From contig QOZR01000005.1 of NCBI GenBank assembly GCA_003576685.1, positions 277,632 through 341,631 of the forward strand: a stretch of 64,000 nucleotides of DNA, in the 5' to 3' direction. Positions 60,098-64,000 of the stretch are shown piece after piece. Position 1 is the stretch's first letter, and the number at the start of each line of letters is the position of its first letter. A program made the translations under genes and the position numbers. A model generated the notes under the pieces. It was not told where the DNA came from and searched no databases. It was given only the letters and a program-made list of their open reading frames with translations. Source of the DNA: Virgifigura deserti (GTDB lineage: Bacteria > Pseudomonadota > Alphaproteobacteria > Dongiales > Dongiaceae).

Positions 60098-61039
60098 ATG
60101 CTCCGCTTCGTCCTGCAGCGCCTAGCAATGGCGATCCCGACGCTCCTCATCGTCGCCGTCACCGTGTTCGTTCTGATGCGGCTGGTTCCGGGCGACCCCG
60201 CATCGCTGATGCTGGGTGACCTCGCCAGCGCGGGACAGGTGGAGGCACTGCGCAAGCAGATGGGCCTCGATCAGCCGATCCCGGTGCAGTTCGCCATGTG
60301 GTTCGGCAATGTCCTGTCCGGCGATTTCGGCCGCTCCATCAACACCGGCCAGGACGTTCTGCCACTCATTTTCGATCGCTTCTCGGTCAGCGCCACGATC
60401 GTGCTGCTCGCGGTGGGGATCGCGGCGCTGATCGGCGTGCCGATCGGCATGATCGCCGCCTGGCGACAGAAAGGCGCGCTCGACCTCGGCATCATCACCG
60501 GCGCGACGCTGCTTCTCTCGATCCCGAGCTTCTGGCTCGGCCTCATGCTCCTACTGTTCTTCGGACTGCAGCTCGGCTGGTTGCCCGTCGTCGGCTATGT
60601 GTCCTTCGGCCAGGACTTCTGGGCGGCGCTGCTCTACATCGCGATGCCGGTCGCCACCCTGGTTCTGGTCGAGACCGGCGTAATCACCCGCATGGCTCGC
60701 GCCAGCACGATCGAGGTGATGCAGCTCGAATACATCACCCATGCTCGCGCCAAGGGCCTGTCGGAGCCGGCGGTGCTCTGGCGCCATGCGTTCAAGAATG
60801 CCTTCGCCCCGACCTGGACGATCATCGGGCTCATCCTCGGCAACCTTCTCGGCAGCATTGCGGTCATCGAGACGGTGTTCACCATCCCGGGGCTGGGCCG
60901 GCTGCTGGTCGATTCCATCTATGCCCGCGATTACCCCGTGGTGCAGGGCTGCCTGCTCTTCATCGCCGGCATCTATATCGTCGTGAATTTGATCGTCGAC
61001 ATGCTCTACCCGCTCTTCGATCCCAGGGTGACCATATGA
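60098..61039 (+). CDS. ABC transporter permease, DppB/OppB type
   Basis: A 313-residue permease with six helices. It opens 'MLRFVLQRLAMAIPTLLIVA', continues 'VTVFVLMRLVPGDPASLMLG' and has the ATPase-coupling loop 'EYITHARAKGLSEPAVLWRH'. The final 'IYIVVNLIVDMLYPLFDPR' is standard for peptide and nickel permeases of this class. It follows the C45 gene by 45 bases and overlaps the next permease gene by four bases (ATGA). Confidence 0.95.
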   Translation: MLRFVLQRLAMAIPTLLIVAVTVFVLMRLVPGDPASLMLGDLASAGQVEALRKQMGLDQPIPVQFAMWFGNVLSGDFGRSINTGQDVLPLIFDRFSVSATIVLLAVGIAALIGVPIGMIAAWRQKGALDLGIITGATLLLSIPSFWLGLMLLLFFGLQLGWLPVVGYVSFGQDFWAALLYIAMPVATLVLVETGVITRMARASTIEVMQLEYITHARAKGLSEPAVLWRHAFKNAFAPTWTIIGLILGNLLGSIAVIETVFTIPGLGRLLVDSIYARDYPVVQGCLLFIAGIYIVVNLIVDMLYPLFDPRVTI

Positions 61040-61887
61040 GAGGGGGTGACGGCGTGAGCGCGCGCGCCATCGGCTTCTCGTTCGCACAGGCCAACGGGAT
61101 CATCGGCGGCGTGATCATGGTCGTCGTGGTGGCCGCCGCGCTGATCGGCATGATGTGGACGCCCTACGACCCGCTCAGGCTCGACATCATGGCCCGGCTG
61201 CAGGGCCCATCGGCCGCGCATTGGCTCGGCACCGACGAATTCGGCCGTGACGTGCTGAGCCGCCTCATGTCGGGCGCTCGGACCAGCAGCTGGATCAGCC
61301 TCTCCACGGTCCTGTTCGCGACGATCGGCGGCACGGCGATCGGCGTCATCGCCGGGTTCCTTCGCGGCTGGGCCGATCGCCTGATGATGGTCGCGAACGA
61401 CGCGCTTCTGGCCTTTCCGGGTCTTCTCCTGGCGCTCGGCATCATGGCCGTGTTCGGCGCCAGCCGGAACGGCATCATCATCGCCCTGGGGCTGGCCTAT
61501 ATGCCGACGGTGGTGCGCGTCGTGCGCGGCGTGGTGTTGTCGATCCGCGAGCTCGAATATGTCGAGGCGTCGCGCGTCATGGGGAATTCGGAGTTCGTCA
61601 CCATGGCGCGCCATATCGTGCCCAATTGCATCGCGCCGATCACGGTCCTCGCGACGAGCCTGTTCGGCTGGGTCCTTCTGGCCGAGAGCGCATTGAGCTT
61701 CCTGGGCCTCGGCGTGCCGCCGCCCGCGGCAACCTGGGGCAACATGCTGGCGACCGGGCGACCCTATATCGGGCAGGCGCCTTGGCTCGTCATTTTCCCT
61801 GGGCTCTGCATCTCGGTGACGCTGCTCGGCATCAACCTGCTCGGCGACGCCCTGCGCGATCGCCTCGACCCCAGGATGCGCCGCTGA
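61036..61887 (+). CDS. ABC transporter permease, DppC/OppC type
   Basis: A 283-residue permease, partner of the DppB-like subunit. 'HWLGTDEFGRDVLSRLMSGA' is the DppC signature, 'EYVEASRVMGNSEFVTMARH' the coupling loop, and 'FLGLGVPPPAATWGNMLATG' the conserved C-terminal part. The ATG at 61036 overlaps the previous stop; a GTG at 61054 with AGAGGGGG upstream is also possible. It overlaps the start of the ATPase gene. Confidence 0.95.
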   Translation: MRGGDGVSARAIGFSFAQANGIIGGVIMVVVVAAALIGMMWTPYDPLRLDIMARLQGPSAAHWLGTDEFGRDVLSRLMSGARTSSWISLSTVLFATIGGTAIGVIAGFLRGWADRLMMVANDALLAFPGLLLALGIMAVFGASRNGIIIALGLAYMPTVVRVVRGVVLSIRELEYVEASRVMGNSEFVTMARHIVPNCIAPITVLATSLFGWVLLAESALSFLGLGVPPPAATWGNMLATGRPYIGQAPWLVIFPGLCISVTLLGINLLGDALRDRLDPRMRR

Positions 61888-63557
61888 TGACGACACCGGC
61901 GACGTTTAACGGGGCCCCTTCGCTTCTGGAGGTGGATCGGCTGACGGTGCGGGTCGGCGCCGAAGGGCCTGCGGTGGTCGAGGATCTGAGCTTCTCTCTC
62001 GCCGCCGGCGAGATCCTCGCCCTCGTCGGCGAATCCGGCAGCGGCAAAACCATGGCGGCACGCGCCGTGCTGGACCTGCTGCCCTCACCGCTCGTCATTT
62101 CCGCCGGGCGGATCGGCTTCGACGGCGTCGACCTCGCCCGGCTCGATCCGCAAGCCCTCCGCCGCATCCGCGGCGCGCGCATCGGCATGGTTTTTCAGGA
62201 ACCGATGGTCTCGCTCAACCCGTCGATGACGATCGGCCGGCAGATGGCCGAGGGGCTGAGACTGCACAAGCGTTTGCCGGCATCGGAGATCCGCGCGCGC
62301 TGCCTCGCCATGCTCGAGCGCATCCGCATCGCCGATCCCGAGCGCTGCCTCGCCGCCTATCCGCACGAGTTCTCGGGCGGAATGCGCCAGCGCATCATGC
62401 TGGCCTCGGTCATGCTCCTGAAGCCGGCGCTGCTCATCGCCGACGAGCCGACGACGGCGCTCGACACCCTGGCACAGCGCGAGGTCCTGCAGCTCATGAC
62501 CGAGCTGACGCGCGAGAACGGCACCGCCGTGCTGATGATCAGCCACGATCTGGGCATGGTCGCGCATTATGCGCAGCGCGCCGTGGTGATGCGGCAGGGT
62601 CGCGCCGTCGAGATCGGCGACACGCAGCGCGTCCTCCTGGCGCCGCAGGATGCCTATACACGCCGCCTGATCGATGCGCTTCCACGCCGCGGCGCAGCCC
62701 GGGCGCCGGCGCCTTCGGACCAGGCACCGCTGCTCGCGCTTCAGGACGTCGTCGTCGACTATGCCGGCCGCCGCCGGCTGTTCTCGCAGGGTGCGGGGAC
62801 GCGGGCCGTCAGCGGCGTCTCGCTTACCATTTCTGTTGGGGAAACCCTCGCGCTCGTCGGGGCCAGCGGCTCCGGCAAGACCACGTTGGGGCGCGCCATC
62901 GCCGGCCTTGTCCGCCCGAGCGGCGGCGAGATCCGGTTTCGCGGCCGGCCGATCGGCAGCAGCGCCGGGCGGGACGGCCGCGCGCAGCGGCTCAACATCC
63001 AGATGATCTTTCAGGACCCCTTCTCCTCGCTCGACCCGCGCATGCGGGTGGCCGACATCATCGAGGAGCCGCTGCGCCTTCTGCCGGACCTCTCGCGGCG
63101 CGAGCGGAAGGCACGGGCGATCGAGATGCTGACCGATGTAGGGCTCGAGCCTCAGCATGCCGGGCGTTTTCCGCATCAGCTCTCCGGCGGGCAGCGCCAG
63201 CGCGTGGCGATCGCGCGCGCGATCGTCCGTCGGCCGGCGTTCGTCGTCGCGGACGAACCGGTTTCGGCACTCGACATGACCGTGCAGAAGCAGATCCTGG
63301 CGCTCTTCCGCAGGCTGCAGGAGCGCTATGGCTTCGCCTGCCTCTTCGTGTCGCACGATCTCGGTGCGGTCGAGCAGGTGGCCGATCGCGTCGCCGTGAT
63401 GGAGGGGGGCCGCATCGTCGAGACCGGCACGCGAGACGAGGTCTTCGATCGGCCGCAGCATTCCTACACCCGCGCCCTGCTCGACGCCGCGATGCTGCTC
63501 GATCGCAGCTTCGGGGACGCCGACATTCGCGCCGGAGAGGAAAGAAACCTTGGGTAA
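61887..63557 (+). CDS. fused double ATP-binding subunit of the dipeptide-type ABC transporter
   Basis: A 556-residue protein with two complete ATPase halves. The first has Walker A 'LVGESGSGKTMAARAV', signature 'FSGGMRQRIMLA' and Walker B 'ALLIADEPTTALD'; the second has 'LVGASGSGKTTLGRAI', 'LSGGQRQRVAIARA' and 'FVVADEPVSALD'. It replaces separate DppD and DppF proteins. All catalytic residues are present in both. It should drive both permeases. It overlaps the next gene by eight bases. No binding-protein gene for this system is in the window. Confidence 0.95.
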   Translation: MTTPATFNGAPSLLEVDRLTVRVGAEGPAVVEDLSFSLAAGEILALVGESGSGKTMAARAVLDLLPSPLVISAGRIGFDGVDLARLDPQALRRIRGARIGMVFQEPMVSLNPSMTIGRQMAEGLRLHKRLPASEIRARCLAMLERIRIADPERCLAAYPHEFSGGMRQRIMLASVMLLKPALLIADEPTTALDTLAQREVLQLMTELTRENGTAVLMISHDLGMVAHYAQRAVVMRQGRAVEIGDTQRVLLAPQDAYTRRLIDALPRRGAARAPAPSDQAPLLALQDVVVDYAGRRRLFSQGAGTRAVSGVSLTISVGETLALVGASGSGKTTLGRAIAGLVRPSGGEIRFRGRPIGSSAGRDGRAQRLNIQMIFQDPFSSLDPRMRVADIIEEPLRLLPDLSRRERKARAIEMLTDVGLEPQHAGRFPHQLSGGQRQRVAIARAIVRRPAFVVADEPVSALDMTVQKQILALFRRLQERYGFACLFVSHDLGAVEQVADRVAVMEGGRIVETGTRDEVFDRPQHSYTRALLDAAMLLDRSFGDADIRAGEERNLG

Positions 63558-64000
63558 GGACGGCCTCGCCGGCCGCCGTCTCGGCTACTACGATGTGGGA
63601 GCGACGCCGTTCTTCGCCTGCCAGGCGGACCAGCGCGTCTCCTATTGCCTCTATGTGCCGCGCGACTACGCGATCGACGGAACGGCGAGCTATGACCTGC
63701 TCGTGATCATGCACGGCACCGGACGTCTCGCCGCCGCCTATCGCGACGATTTCGCTAAGTTCGCCGAAGAGCAGGGCGTCATCATTCTGGCACCGCTTTT
63801 CCCCGCCGGCCTGGTCGAGCCTTACGAACTCTCCAACTACAAGCTCCTGCGCTATCACGACCTCGCCTTCGACCGCCTGCTGCTGTCGATGGTGGCGGAG
63901 GTGCGGGAGCGCTACCGGCTCGCGGGGGAGCGGTTCCTGCTCTACGGGTTCTCGGGCGGCGGGCACTTCACGCACCGGTTTTTGTACCTGCATCCGGACC
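63550..64000 (+). CDS. alpha/beta-fold hydrolase, 3' end outside the window
   Basis: The first 150 codons of a gene cut by the window edge. The TTG at 63550 has GGAGAGGAAAG upstream and lies inside the end of the ATPase gene. The product has 'RVSYCLYVPRDYAIDG', then 'DLLVIMHGTGRLAAAYRDDF' (oxyanion loop His-Gly), then 'LLYGFSGGGHFTHRFLYLHP' with the nucleophile Ser of G-F-S-G-G. It resembles polyhydroxybutyrate depolymerase or feruloyl esterase-like hydrolases. It is the last visible gene of the C45/ABC operon, which suggests a role in degrading the imported compound. Confidence 0.83.
   Translation, partial: MGKDGLAGRRLGYYDVGATPFFACQADQRVSYCLYVPRDYAIDGTASYDLLVIMHGTGRLAAAYRDDFAKFAEEQGVIILAPLFPAGLVEPYELSNYKLLRYHDLAFDRLLLSMVAEVRERYRLAGERFLLYGFSGGGHFTHRFLYLHPD

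Noticed and set aside
1..64000. CRISPR arrays, insertion sequences, phage genes, attachment sites
   Set aside because: No regularly spaced direct repeats, transposase, integrase or phage structural genes were found on reading the whole window.

Overview
The window is GC-rich, densely coded chromosomal DNA from an alphaproteobacterium, most likely of the Rhodospirillales type. Pointers to this are a CpdR response regulator, PAS_7 and PAS_5 domain sensors, a HisKA_2-type kinase, EcfG-like promoters (GGAAC, 17-18 bases, GTT), and a small RNA with an anti-Shine-Dalgarno segment like the alphaproteobacterial alpha-r8/suhB group. There is no sign of phage, insertion sequences, plasmid functions or CRISPR. 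The lineage call is inference from gene families; no rRNA or other decisive marker is present.

Layout: 0-4 kb carries the N-terminus of a PAS sensor, a secreted serine hydrolase, a SnoaL-like protein, a small membrane protein and tRNA-Val(GAC). 4.3-12.2 kb carries a large class A PBP-like enzyme, cpdR, an N-formylglutamate amidohydrolase and a GNAT acetyltransferase (start/stop overlap), a predicted sRNA and a CHASE4-like/PAS_7 histidine kinase. 12.2-19 kb carries a PLP enzyme, the dgcN-dgcA pair for D-glutamate use, YajQ and a PhyH-type dioxygenase. 19-22.2 kb is a small glycosyltransferase group (GT2, GT4, alpha-1,2-fucosyltransferase). 22.2-25.7 kb is a compact signalling island: receiver protein, Crp-like regulator, HisKA_2 kinase and an unknown protein.

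25.7-37.5 kb is metabolic and transport DNA, each block with its own regulator: PhyH and MFS with LysR; a membrane protein with MarR and an amidase; IclR with a cyclase-family hydrolase, an AtoE-type transporter and a single-subunit molybdopterin enzyme. 37.7-43.1 kb holds the stress-type pair yqaE-DUF4112 and, on the other strand, mtkA-mtkB-ppc, the malate thiokinase and PEP carboxylase steps of the serine cycle. 43.4-48.3 kb is an RND efflux pump with a divergent TetR regulator and a perfect palindrome between them. 48.4-50.0 kb is Pit phosphate transport with its DUF47 partner. 50.2-52.4 kb is an EF-hand protein plus an ECF sigma, anti-sigma and metal-sensor cassette.

52.4-64 kb holds a PAS_5 protein, an alpha/beta hydrolase, two secreted peptidases (M28, S10), FhuF, and a GntR/FCD regulator with two winged helices. 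The last faces an operon of C45 acyltransferase, DppB- and DppC-like permeases, a fused double ATPase and an alpha/beta hydrolase cut by the window end.

The most notable observations are the predicted sRNA at 9.65-9.75 kb, the orphan Mo/W enzyme cluster at 31.8-37.5 kb, the double-winged-helix regulator and its C45/ABC operon, the sigma/anti-sigma/sensor cassette, and a set of well-formed palindromic operators in divergent promoter regions.
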